The notes below the pieces were generated by a model. That model saw only the letters and a program-made list of their open reading frames with translations. It was not told the DNA's origin and did not search any database. Positions 1 to 5,755 of a stretch of DNA of 7,571 nt are shown in pieces. A program made the position numbers and the translations under genes. Position 1 is the first letter of the stretch. The number at the start of each line of letters is the position of its first letter. The stretch covers positions 2,897 through 10,467 of the forward strand of contig DOFA01000222.1 in the NCBI GenBank assembly GCA_003532195.1. Reading direction: 5' to 3'. Origin of the DNA: Clostridiales bacterium (GTDB lineage: Bacteria > Bacillota > Clostridia > Saccharofermentanales > UBA5734).

Positions 1-755
1 AGCGGGTGATATCATCGACAGTTGTTCCGATTGACAGCGGTTTCGATCTGTTGCGGGACCTCAAGATGGCCTTTCCTGGCGTTCCGGTCATCCTGGAAAA
101 TGAATCCAGCCTGTGCGCCTACGCGGAAAAGGCTTTCGGCCGCGGCAAAGAGGTGCGTAATTTGGTCTATCTCGATATCAACCGCGGCATCGGCGGCGGT
201 ATCATCCTGGAAAACCGGCTTTACCGGGGTTCCTGGGGCATATCCGGTGAAGCGGGCCATATTTCCATCGACTGCGGCGGTCCGCAGTGTCGATGCGGCA
301 ATTACGGCTGTCTGGAAGTCATGGCCGGCATACCGGCTGTGCGGCAGCTGGCATCTGAAGCGATTTCACAGGGCCGGACGACCCTGCTTCGGGATATGAC
401 CGCCGGCGACTTGACCCACCTGACTTTTAACATCCTCGGCCAAGCCCTGGACCAGGGCGATGAGACAGCCCGGGACATTACCGTGACAATAGCCCGCCGC
501 CTGGCCTGCGGCGCCAACAGCATCGCCAATCTGTTCAACCCGGACCTGATCGTCATCGGCGGCGAAATCTGCTGCCTGGGCAACAGACTGTTCGATCCGC
601 TCAATGAATATCTGACGCGGATTGCCCTGAAAACCGGCCGCCATCATCTGACGGTAACCAGCGCGGCGATAAAAAAGGACGCCGCCTTGCTGGGTGGAGC
701 CCGCTATGTTTTAGATACCGTGTTTAAGCGGCCGGCCGTATTCGGCAGCTTCTGA
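1..755 (+). CDS. ROK family transcriptional repressor (NagC/XylR type), 5' partial
   Basis: About 250 C-terminal residues are visible. The reading frame is open to the left edge, so the N-terminal part (normally a winged helix-turn-helix and the first half of the sugar-kinase fold) lies outside; the GTG at position 6 is not a credible start. The ROK signature is clear: a GEAGH segment whose His (258-260), together with the CRCGNYGC cysteines (288-290, 294-296, 309-311), matches the structural zinc site of NagC/Mlc, and is followed by LE. The C-terminal NLFNPDLIVIGGE stretch is also typical. The position of the catalytic Asp of ROK kinases (the ND of the ND.N motif) is Asn-Glu here (99-104), as in XylR-type repressors, so this is more likely a sugar-responsive regulator than a kinase. 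It lies 39 bases upstream of the hydrolase gene on the same strand and probably controls this amino-sugar cluster. The inducer cannot be read from the sequence. Confidence 0.88.
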   Translation, partial: RVISSTVVPIDSGFDLLRDLKMAFPGVPVILENESSLCAYAEKAFGRGKEVRNLVYLDINRGIGGGIILENRLYRGSWGISGEAGHISIDCGGPQCRCGNYGCLEVMAGIPAVRQLASEAISQGRTTLLRDMTAGDLTHLTFNILGQALDQGDETARDITVTIARRLACGANSIANLFNPDLIVIGGEICCLGNRLFDPLNEYLTRIALKTGRHHLTVTSAAIKKDAALLGGARYVLDTVFKRPAVFGSF

Positions 756-767
756 AGCAAAGAAACC

Positions 768-780
768 GCCGGCAGCCGGC
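768..780 (+). other. Short GC-rich hairpin next to a ribosome binding site
   Basis: GCCGG (768-772) and CCGGC (776-780) form a 5-bp stem with a 3-base CAG loop. The stem ends two bases before the GGGGAGG ribosome binding site (782-788) of the hydrolase gene. No T-run follows, so it is not an intrinsic terminator. It could modulate translation or protect the transcript, but GCCGGC-like words are common in this GC-rich window and chance is possible. Confidence 0.25.
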
Positions 781-794
781 AGGGGAGGCAAAAC

Positions 795-2942
795 ATGGAG
801 AAAAACTACGACTTTCGCAAACGCTTGCTGGAAGTTCACCGAAAAAACCGCCGGGACACCGCATTGATGCCCGAGCCCGGCGAATGTTGTCTGGACGGGA
901 AAACGGAGATCGTGATGCCGGCGGACGCCGACCGGGTGCTGCGCCGTGCTGCCCTGGATCTGCAGGATTATCTCGCGGTTTCGATGGGGATCGGCGTCCG
1001 CGTCCGCCTGACTGACAATATATCCGCCGCGGTGTCCGTCGGATCCGGAAATATCGTTCTGGCGACCCGGGCACACCTGCCGGAACGGATATTGCCGGAT
1101 GGTAATGGCCCGCGCGGTTTTTCCATTGACGCCGGCGCCAATGTGGTGATTACCGGCTTTGACAGCGCCGGCGCCATGCAGGGCGGATTTTTCCTCGAAG
1201 ATTTAATGAATATCCGCCAGGTGCCTTTCCTGAAGCGTGGCACTCTGGCCCGGCGTCCGAAGTTTTCGCCGCGCATGGTTCACTCGGGCTTCGGCCTGGA
1301 CCAATACCCGGATGAGCATCTGGCGGCGATTGCCCATGCCGGTATGGACGCCATCCTGGTTTTTGTCAAGGGCACCGACATAGCCGCCTCCGGGTACCTC
1401 GATTTCAACGACCTCTGCTGGCGGGCAGCCCAGTATGGCCTGGATGTCTATGCTTACAGTTACCTGGTCAGCGACATGCATCCCGATGATCCGGGAGCGC
1501 CGGATTATTATGACCGGATTTACGGTTCGGTCTTCGCCGCCTGCCCGGCCTTGCGCGGTATTGTTCTGGTCGGCGAATCAGTCGAGTTTCCTTCCCGCGA
1601 TCCGCTCACGACGGGGAAATCCTACAAGCAGCCCAGCGCCGACGGCCTGCCCGATCCCCGGCCAAGCCCGGGCTGGTGGCCATGCTCGGATTACCCGCAA
1701 TGGCTGGGCCTTGTCCGTGACAGCGTCCGCCGATACAGGCCGGACGCCGACATCGTCTTCTGGACCTATAACTGGGGCTATGTCGAAGAGAAATATCGCC
1801 TGGCGCTGCTCGACAGCCTGCCGACGGATATCTCGCTGCTGGTCACTTTCGAAATGTTTGAAAAAATCAGAACCGGACCGGTCACCAGCACCTGCGTCGA
1901 CTACACCCTCATGTTCGCCGGTCCCGGCGGCTACTTCCTGAGCGAAGCCCGCAAAGCCCGGGAACGCGGCATCCGCCTCTATGCGATGGTCAATACCGGC
2001 GGACTGACCTGGGATATCGGCGTCATTCCTTATGAGCCGGCGCCGGGCCAGTGGATGGAGCGCCATTTGAAAATTCTGGAATGCAGGGAAAAGTATGGCC
2101 TTTGCGGCTTGATGGAATCCCACCATTATGGATTTTGGCCGTCTTTCATCAGCGATCTGGCGAAATGGGACTTTCTCGAAGGGTCGCCGCCGCCGAAGGA
2201 GACCCTCAGGCTGCTGGCTGAGCGCGATTTCGGCCCGGCCGGAGCCAACCGGGCCCTGCAAGCCTGGGAGATCTGGAGCCGCGGCATTCGTCACTATCTA
2301 TCGACCAACGAGGATCAGTACGGCCCTTTCCGCATCGGCCCGGCCTATCCTCTGGTCTTCAACCGGGATGTCCGGATACCGGCGGCGCCTTATGCCTTGT
2401 TCGGCAGCGGGATCTGCCAGAACCGGTACAAGCCCCAGGATCAGGGGCGCTGCTCGCTGCTCGCGTTCCGGCTGCCGGTCGAAATGGAGTACCTGACCGT
2501 GATGCGTGACTGTTTTGCCGAGGGCGCCGAAATACTGGCCGGCATTTTACCGGCGCTGCCCGAGCGTCAGAAAGAAAACGCCGGAAGGCTGGTTAATCTT
2601 GGCCGGTTCATCAGCCGCTGCGCCCAGACGACCATCCATGTCAAGCAGTGGTATCAGCTCAGGCAGGATTTGCTGGCGGCAGATTCCGCCGAGTCGGTCA
2701 TTCGCCTGTCCGAAGAAATGAGGGCTGTGGCCGCGGCGGAAATTGCCAACGCCGAGCTGACGATTCCACTCGTGCAGCAAGACTCCCGTCTGGGTTGGGA
2801 ACCGAGTATGGAATACCTGGGCGATGAAGCCCACTTGCGCTGGAAAATCAAGCAGGTTAGGCAGGTCATCGAAGCGGAGCTGCCCATGTACCAGCTGTCT
2901 TTAAAATACAATTTCAATGAAGAGGAAGGAGAAGTGTTATGA
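795..2942 (+). CDS. Cytoplasmic glycoside hydrolase-like protein with GH20-type N-terminal domain
   Basis: This 715-residue protein starts at an ATG placed 6 bases after a strong GGGGAGG site (782-788). Residues about 20-150 resemble the GH20 'domain 2' / alpha-glucuronidase N-terminal fold: an equivalent of the 'I.G.D..G...G...L..L' pattern lies around residues 113-140, followed by RRPKFSPR before the barrel. Residues about 160-470 look like a TIM barrel, with strand-end acidic and aromatic motifs GESVEF (E261, E264), FWTYNWGY (322-329), FEMFE (E353) and MESHHYGFW (E441, H443, H444). The rest is mostly helical and ends in a WEPSMEYLGDEAHLRWK segment. I do not see the canonical GH20 D-E catalytic pair, so family and catalytic residues are unassigned. 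There is no signal peptide, so the substrate is probably an imported oligosaccharide or glycoside. The neighbouring deacetylase and NagB-like genes point to an N-acetylated amino sugar. The stop overlaps the next start (ATGA). Confidence 0.75.
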   Translation: MEKNYDFRKRLLEVHRKNRRDTALMPEPGECCLDGKTEIVMPADADRVLRRAALDLQDYLAVSMGIGVRVRLTDNISAAVSVGSGNIVLATRAHLPERILPDGNGPRGFSIDAGANVVITGFDSAGAMQGGFFLEDLMNIRQVPFLKRGTLARRPKFSPRMVHSGFGLDQYPDEHLAAIAHAGMDAILVFVKGTDIAASGYLDFNDLCWRAAQYGLDVYAYSYLVSDMHPDDPGAPDYYDRIYGSVFAACPALRGIVLVGESVEFPSRDPLTTGKSYKQPSADGLPDPRPSPGWWPCSDYPQWLGLVRDSVRRYRPDADIVFWTYNWGYVEEKYRLALLDSLPTDISLLVTFEMFEKIRTGPVTSTCVDYTLMFAGPGGYFLSEARKARERGIRLYAMVNTGGLTWDIGVIPYEPAPGQWMERHLKILECREKYGLCGLMESHHYGFWPSFISDLAKWDFLEGSPPPKETLRLLAERDFGPAGANRALQAWEIWSRGIRHYLSTNEDQYGPFRIGPAYPLVFNRDVRIPAAPYALFGSGICQNRYKPQDQGRCSLLAFRLPVEMEYLTVMRDCFAEGAEILAGILPALPERQKENAGRLVNLGRFISRCAQTTIHVKQWYQLRQDLLAADSAESVIRLSEEMRAVAAAEIANAELTIPLVQQDSRLGWEPSMEYLGDEAHLRWKIKQVRQVIEAELPMYQLSLKYNFNEEEGEVL

Positions 2943-3637
2943 ATATCGTAGCAATCGGCTGCCATCCCGACGACCTGGAAATCGGCTGCGGGGGCACTTT
3001 GAGGCGTTATGCCGACGCCGGCGCGCAGGTGACGATGGTCCTGGTCGCCAATGGCAATATGGGGCACGCGCGGATCATGCCGGATGAATTGCGTGCGATC
3101 CGCCGCCAGGAATCCGAACAGGCGGCTCAGATCCTGGGGGCGGAAATTGTCCAGCTCGACGTGCCGGACCTGTCCGTCGACTCCGGCAACAGCGCGCTGT
3201 CGGCGCGGCTTACTGATGTGATCCGCGCCCGCAATCCCGATCTTATTATCACCCACAGCCCGGACGATTATATGCGGGATCACGCCGAAGTCAGCCATCT
3301 GGTCTTCGACGCCGGTTTCAACACCAGCGTGCCCCATTACGCGTCTGAACCGGCCTCGCCGATCGCCGCGCTCTATTATATGGACACGCTGGCCGGCGTA
3401 AATTTTCTCCCGGAAGAATATGTCGACATCACTTCTGAAATCGAAAAGAAGATCGATGCCCTGGAGCAGCATGTCAGTCAGCTTAAATGGATGCGCGACC
3501 ACGATGGCATTGATTTTGCGGAATTTGTGCGCACCTGTTCGCGTTTCCGCGGCCTGCAGTGCGGCTGCGGTTATGCCGAAGGCTTCCGCGTTTGCCGCGC
3601 CTGGCCGAGGATGCGCGCCCGGCGCCTGCTGCCCTGA
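2939..3637 (+). CDS. PIG-L/LmbE family zinc-dependent N-deacetylase
   Basis: This 232-residue protein has the family zinc site: HPDDLE near the N-terminus (H9, D12; D11 as the likely catalytic base) and HSPDDYMRDH further on (H106, D109, H115). H9, D12 and H115 are the expected metal ligands. The C-terminal YAEGFR segment is also typical. Length is normal for the family. Members remove N-acetyl groups from sugars such as GlcNAc-PI, GlcNAc-inositol, GlcNAc-malate and diacetylchitobiose; a GlcNAc-type substrate fits this operon but the exact one cannot be read. The start ATG overlaps the hydrolase stop by ATGA (2939-2942), and a strong AAGGAG site lies at 2926-2931, so the two are translationally coupled. 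The C-terminus has four cysteines (C200, C208, C210, C219), which are not part of the family's usual metal site. No signal peptide is seen, so it acts in the cytoplasm. Confidence 0.88.
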   Translation: MNIVAIGCHPDDLEIGCGGTLRRYADAGAQVTMVLVANGNMGHARIMPDELRAIRRQESEQAAQILGAEIVQLDVPDLSVDSGNSALSARLTDVIRARNPDLIITHSPDDYMRDHAEVSHLVFDAGFNTSVPHYASEPASPIAALYYMDTLAGVNFLPEEYVDITSEIEKKIDALEQHVSQLKWMRDHDGIDFAEFVRTCSRFRGLQCGCGYAEGFRVCRAWPRMRARRLLP

Positions 3638-3650
3638 CCGGAATGGTCAG
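3634..3650 (+). other. Intercistronic hairpin overlapping a stop codon
   Basis: CTGACC (3634-3639) and GGTCAG (3645-3650) form a perfect 6-bp stem with a 5-base GGAAT loop. The stem includes the TGA stop of the deacetylase gene and lies 11 bases before the ribosome binding site of the NagB-like gene. No T-run follows, so it is unlikely to end transcription. It may affect mRNA stability or ribosome loading. Function is not shown. Confidence 0.35.
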
Positions 3651-3661
3651 ATCTATTGAAT

Positions 3662-3667
3662 GGAGGA
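3662..3667 (+). promoter_or_regulatory. Ribosome binding site that sets the start of the NagB-like gene
   Basis: GGAGGA lies 7 bases before the ATG at 3675. An in-frame ATG at 3660 lies before and overlaps this site and has no ribosome binding site of its own at proper spacing. The ATG at 3675 is therefore preferred, and the protein loses five residues relative to the longest open frame. Confidence 0.75.
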
Positions 3668-3674
3668 AGAGCAC

Positions 3675-4625
3675 ATGAATTTTCTCGACACTGTCCAAGG
3701 TTCGTTATTGGAAAACTTTTACCCGGCCGGGTGGGATCTGGCGCGGATCGATGCCTGCTGCGCACAGGCGCCGGAAGATATCCTGAAGCCGATGCCCTGG
3801 TGGCACGAGGGCTTTCAGCCGGTTCCCTGCGGCGACATTCACGATTTCGACATGATGATGGGGCACGAAATCGCTCTCGAGATCCGTCTGGCGCAGGAAG
3901 AAGGCCGGCAGCTGGCATTCATTTTTCCGGTCGGCCCCATGGGCATGTATCGCTGGGCAGTCTATTTTCTGAAGTCCTGGCGGATCTCCTGTTCCCATGT
4001 CTGGGGATTCAATATGGACGAATGGAGCGACGGCGACGGCAACACCCTGCCGCCGGACAACCCCGCGGCATTCCAGAACGCGATGCAGCAGGCTTTTTAC
4101 GGTCCTCTCGGCGAGTTGACCGTGCCGGCCGGACAGCGCCATTTTGCCACGCGCGGCCAGCTGCCAGCCTATGCTGAAAAAATCAGCAGCTTGAAAAAAC
4201 AGGGAGCCCGGCTGATCACCGTTTTCGGCATCGGGCGGATGTGCCATATTGCCTTCTGGGAGCCGCATTTTGCTGCCGAATTTGCATCGGAAGCGGAGTG
4301 GCGCCGGCAGACGCACCGGCTTGGCGCCAAACTGCATCCGCTGACCATTGAACAGAACGCCATCACCAGCTTTAAAAGCCGCACCACGCTGGTTCCCTGC
4401 CGGGCCAACACGATCGGGCCGGGCTTGTTTTTACAGTCCGACCGTATCATCGGCGGCTGTGACGGCGCCTTGGGCCGGGGCATGCAATGGCAGGGCCAAT
4501 CCTTGTGGACGACTCTCCGCTATGGACCGGATATTTGGATTCCTTCAACTTACATGCCCACCTTGCCCGGTAAACTCTTCTTTTTACAGGAACTGGCAGG
4601 CCCTTTGACCGCAGAATGCAATTGA
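3675..4625 (+). CDS. Divergent NagB-fold protein (glucosamine-6-phosphate deaminase/isomerase-like)
   Basis: This 316-residue protein matches the NagB fold in order: a substrate loop (FPVGPMGMY, 84-92), GFNMDEW (D115, matching the E. coli NagB enolisation base D72) and GIGRMCHIAFWEP (185-197; H191 and E196 match NagB H143 and E148). NagB catalyses GlcN6P to Fru6P plus ammonia. The differences are striking. The ring-opening Asp of NagB (D141 in GNDGH) is Met189 here, and the following Gly is Cys190. The phosphate loop PTGGTP reads PVGPMG, without its threonines. The phosphate-binding Lys208 aligns with Gly264. The protein is about 50 residues longer than NagB, mostly at the N-terminus. The fold is clear, but the substrate is probably not a 6-phosphate and the reaction may differ. 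It lies 37 bases after the deacetylase gene and is probably in its operon. Alternatives are a sugar isomerase, lactonase or non-catalytic sensor. Confidence 0.75.
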   Translation: MNFLDTVQGSLLENFYPAGWDLARIDACCAQAPEDILKPMPWWHEGFQPVPCGDIHDFDMMMGHEIALEIRLAQEEGRQLAFIFPVGPMGMYRWAVYFLKSWRISCSHVWGFNMDEWSDGDGNTLPPDNPAAFQNAMQQAFYGPLGELTVPAGQRHFATRGQLPAYAEKISSLKKQGARLITVFGIGRMCHIAFWEPHFAAEFASEAEWRRQTHRLGAKLHPLTIEQNAITSFKSRTTLVPCRANTIGPGLFLQSDRIIGGCDGALGRGMQWQGQSLWTTLRYGPDIWIPSTYMPTLPGKLFFLQELAGPLTAECN

Positions 4626-4650
4626 CGGCACCGGAGAATTAACCTAAACT
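4622..4650 (+). promoter_or_regulatory. Candidate sigma-70-type promoter for the zinc-ribbon gene
   Basis: TTGACG (4622-4627, five of six matches to the -35 consensus) and TAAACT (4645-4650, four of six to the -10) are separated by exactly 17 bases. The -35 box overlaps the TGA stop of the NagB-like gene. Transcription would start near 4657, giving a leader of about 35 bases before the GTG at 4692. This suggests the membrane-protein gene can be transcribed apart from the sugar cluster. It is judged from the motif alone. Confidence 0.45.
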
Positions 4651-4677
4651 GAAAGCAGTCGATCCGGTTTGCTTTCA
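4650..4677 (+). other. Leader hairpin upstream of the zinc-ribbon gene
   Basis: TGAAAGCA (4650-4657) pairs perfectly with TGCTTTCA (4670-4677) around a 12-base loop. The AAGGGGG ribosome binding site follows at once. There is no T-run, so this is not a normal terminator of the upstream operon. If transcription starts within the first arm, the hairpin would form only in read-through transcripts, which could make translation depend on which promoter was used. Confidence 0.35.
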
Positions 4678-4691
4678 AGGGGGTATGTTTC

Positions 4692-5246
4692 GTGTATTGC
4701 CCGAATTGCGGCTACCAAAGTGAATCAAGCAGCAAATTTTGCCCGGAATGCGGCGTGCCGCAGACGACCCGGCAGCCATACCCGACGGATCCGCAACTGG
4801 CTCAGCAGCCGGCTGAGCCTGTCAGTCCGGAGGCATATAATCCGCCAAACCAGGAGCCGGGGCCGACCGAAGGCGCAGCCTATATCCGCCAGGATTATAA
4901 CCCGGCCCGCGACGGACGGTTCGAAGCCGCAGCCCGTCAGCCGGGCGCCGCGCCGGCGCCGGAACAGCCGCGGACAACCGGCATGGTGGTTTTCTCGATC
5001 ATCAACATGCTTTGCTGCGGCTTAGGTGTCGGATTCATTCTCGGTATCATTGCCCTGATCTTTGCGCTGATGGCTTCGTCTGATGACAATCCGGCCCAGT
5101 CGCAGAGTAAAATCAAAACCGCGCGGACGCTCAATATCATCGGCCTGGTCTTTATCATTGTGCAGGTTATCGCGTTTTTCGTTTTTTTTGGTGCGATAAT
5201 ACTGGCTACAGCAGCCGGCGAATATCCGCCATTTTATTACGACTGA
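4692..5246 (+). CDS. Zinc-ribbon and CD225/dispanin-like two-helix membrane protein
   Basis: This 184-residue protein starts at a GTG placed 8 bases after an AAGGGGG site (4677-4683). Residues 3-20 form a CPNC...CPEC zinc ribbon (C3, C6, C17, C20). Residues about 21-95 are a Pro-, Gln- and Ala-rich linker that is probably disordered. Residues about 98-122 and 148-173 are two hydrophobic helices joined by a polar loop. The INMLCCGLGVGFILGIIALIFAL helix, followed by an Ala/Ser/Lys-rich loop and the second helix, resembles the CD225/dispanin (IFITM-like) domain. Such zinc-ribbon/CD225 proteins occur in many Bacillota and Actinobacteria, mostly with unknown function. The zinc ribbon probably faces the cytoplasm. 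It lies 66 bases after the sugar cluster with its own likely promoter, so a functional link to that cluster is not implied. Confidence 0.75.
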   Translation: MYCPNCGYQSESSSKFCPECGVPQTTRQPYPTDPQLAQQPAEPVSPEAYNPPNQEPGPTEGAAYIRQDYNPARDGRFEAAARQPGAAPAPEQPRTTGMVVFSIINMLCCGLGVGFILGIIALIFALMASSDDNPAQSQSKIKTARTLNIIGLVFIIVQVIAFFVFFGAIILATAAGEYPPFYYD

Positions 5247-5269
5247 AGCGGGCAGGGCGCCTGGCCGGC

Positions 5270-5755
5270 TCAGCCGCCGGGAAATTTCTTCACAAACAAG
5301 CCGCGCGGATAACCCCGCGCGGTTTTTGTCTCCTGGAGCTCAAACCCGCGCGAACGGTAAAAAGCGACTAAAGGCATATTGGTCAGGGCGGTATGCAGCT
5401 TGATCGTCTGAACGCCATTCAGGCGCAGCCAATCTTCGGCAGCCTGATAAAGCAGTTTGCCGACCCCGCTTTGCTGCAAGGCGGGCAGCACGGCAAAACG
5501 GCTGAAATAGGCCTCGCCGTTTCCGCGCAGAATCAGGCGGACGGTGCCGACCAGCCGGCCGCGGTGCTCGGCGACCAGAACATGATCGGACCGCATATGA
5601 TCCAGCAATTCATCCAGGGTTTCCTTCTGGGAATCCAGTAAAGTGCTGATTTCCGAATTCCGGGCATAAACAGCCATTGCAATCCGGATCAGCTCGAGAA
5701 GTTCCGGCCCATCAGCTGACGTGGCCTGGCGGATGCAGATGTCGGCGCGGCTCAT
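5270..5755 (-). CDS. GNAT family N-acetyltransferase, coupled to argF
   Basis: This 161-residue single-domain protein has the GNAT landmarks: an N-terminal IRQAT strand (8-12), a central beta-4 strand with SRFAVLP (85-91), the acetyl-CoA pyrophosphate loop QQSGVGKL (94-101) and the C-terminal NMPLVAFYRSRGF segment (126-138, with Y133 as possible general acid). It would transfer an acetyl group from acetyl-CoA to an amine; the acceptor cannot be read. Its ATG overlaps the argF stop by ATGA (5752-5755). I see no good ribosome binding site before it, so translation probably depends on ribosomes ending argF. As the last visible gene of an arginine operon it might be a short ArgA-like N-acetylglutamate synthase, such as the short GNAT-only enzymes known in mycobacteria, but an unrelated acceptor is equally possible. 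Its 3' end holds the terminator of the convergent gene. Confidence 0.82.
   Translation of the reverse strand: MSRADICIRQATSADGPELLELIRIAMAVYARNSEISTLLDSQKETLDELLDHMRSDHVLVAEHRGRLVGTVRLILRGNGEAYFSRFAVLPALQQSGVGKLLYQAAEDWLRLNGVQTIKLHTALTNMPLVAFYRSRGFELQETKTARGYPRGLFVKKFPGG
5301..5327 (+). terminator. Intrinsic terminator for the + strand, inside the convergent GNAT gene
   Basis: CCGCGCGG (5301-5308) and CCGCGCGG (5315-5322) form a perfect 8-bp all-GC stem with a 6-base ATAACC loop, followed directly by TTTTT (5323-5327). This is a classical rho-independent terminator for transcripts coming from the zinc-ribbon gene, 55 bases after its stop. On the opposite strand the stem is followed by CTTGTTTG, a weaker T-rich tail. 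The element lies within codons 145-152 of the GNAT gene, so it is also protein-coding. Confidence 0.75.

Noticed and set aside
1..755. ROK protein read as a glucokinase or N-acetylglucosamine kinase
   Set aside because: The catalytic Asp position is Glu (Asn-Glu at 99-104), and the zinc-site spacing and C-terminus resemble NagC/XylR repressors. The N-terminus is outside the window, so the DNA-binding domain itself is not seen.
731..780. Repeated GCCGGC/GGCCGG words as a possible repeat or binding site
   Set aside because: These words occur throughout the window, within coding sequence as well, and reflect GC-rich codon use. No spacing or array pattern is seen.
1578..2294. Open frame of 238 codons on the - strand
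   Set aside because: It is antisense to the conserved barrel region of the hydrolase gene and has no recognisable motif. It is explained by codon bias.
2654..3502. Open frame of 282 codons on the - strand
   Set aside because: It is antisense to the hydrolase and deacetylase genes, both supported by family motifs and ribosome binding sites. No domain is visible in it.
5265..5280. Hairpin CCGGC-TCAGCC-GCCGG between the convergent genes
   Set aside because: The stem is only 5 bp and has no T-run on either side. The much stronger terminator at 5301-5327 explains termination on the + strand.
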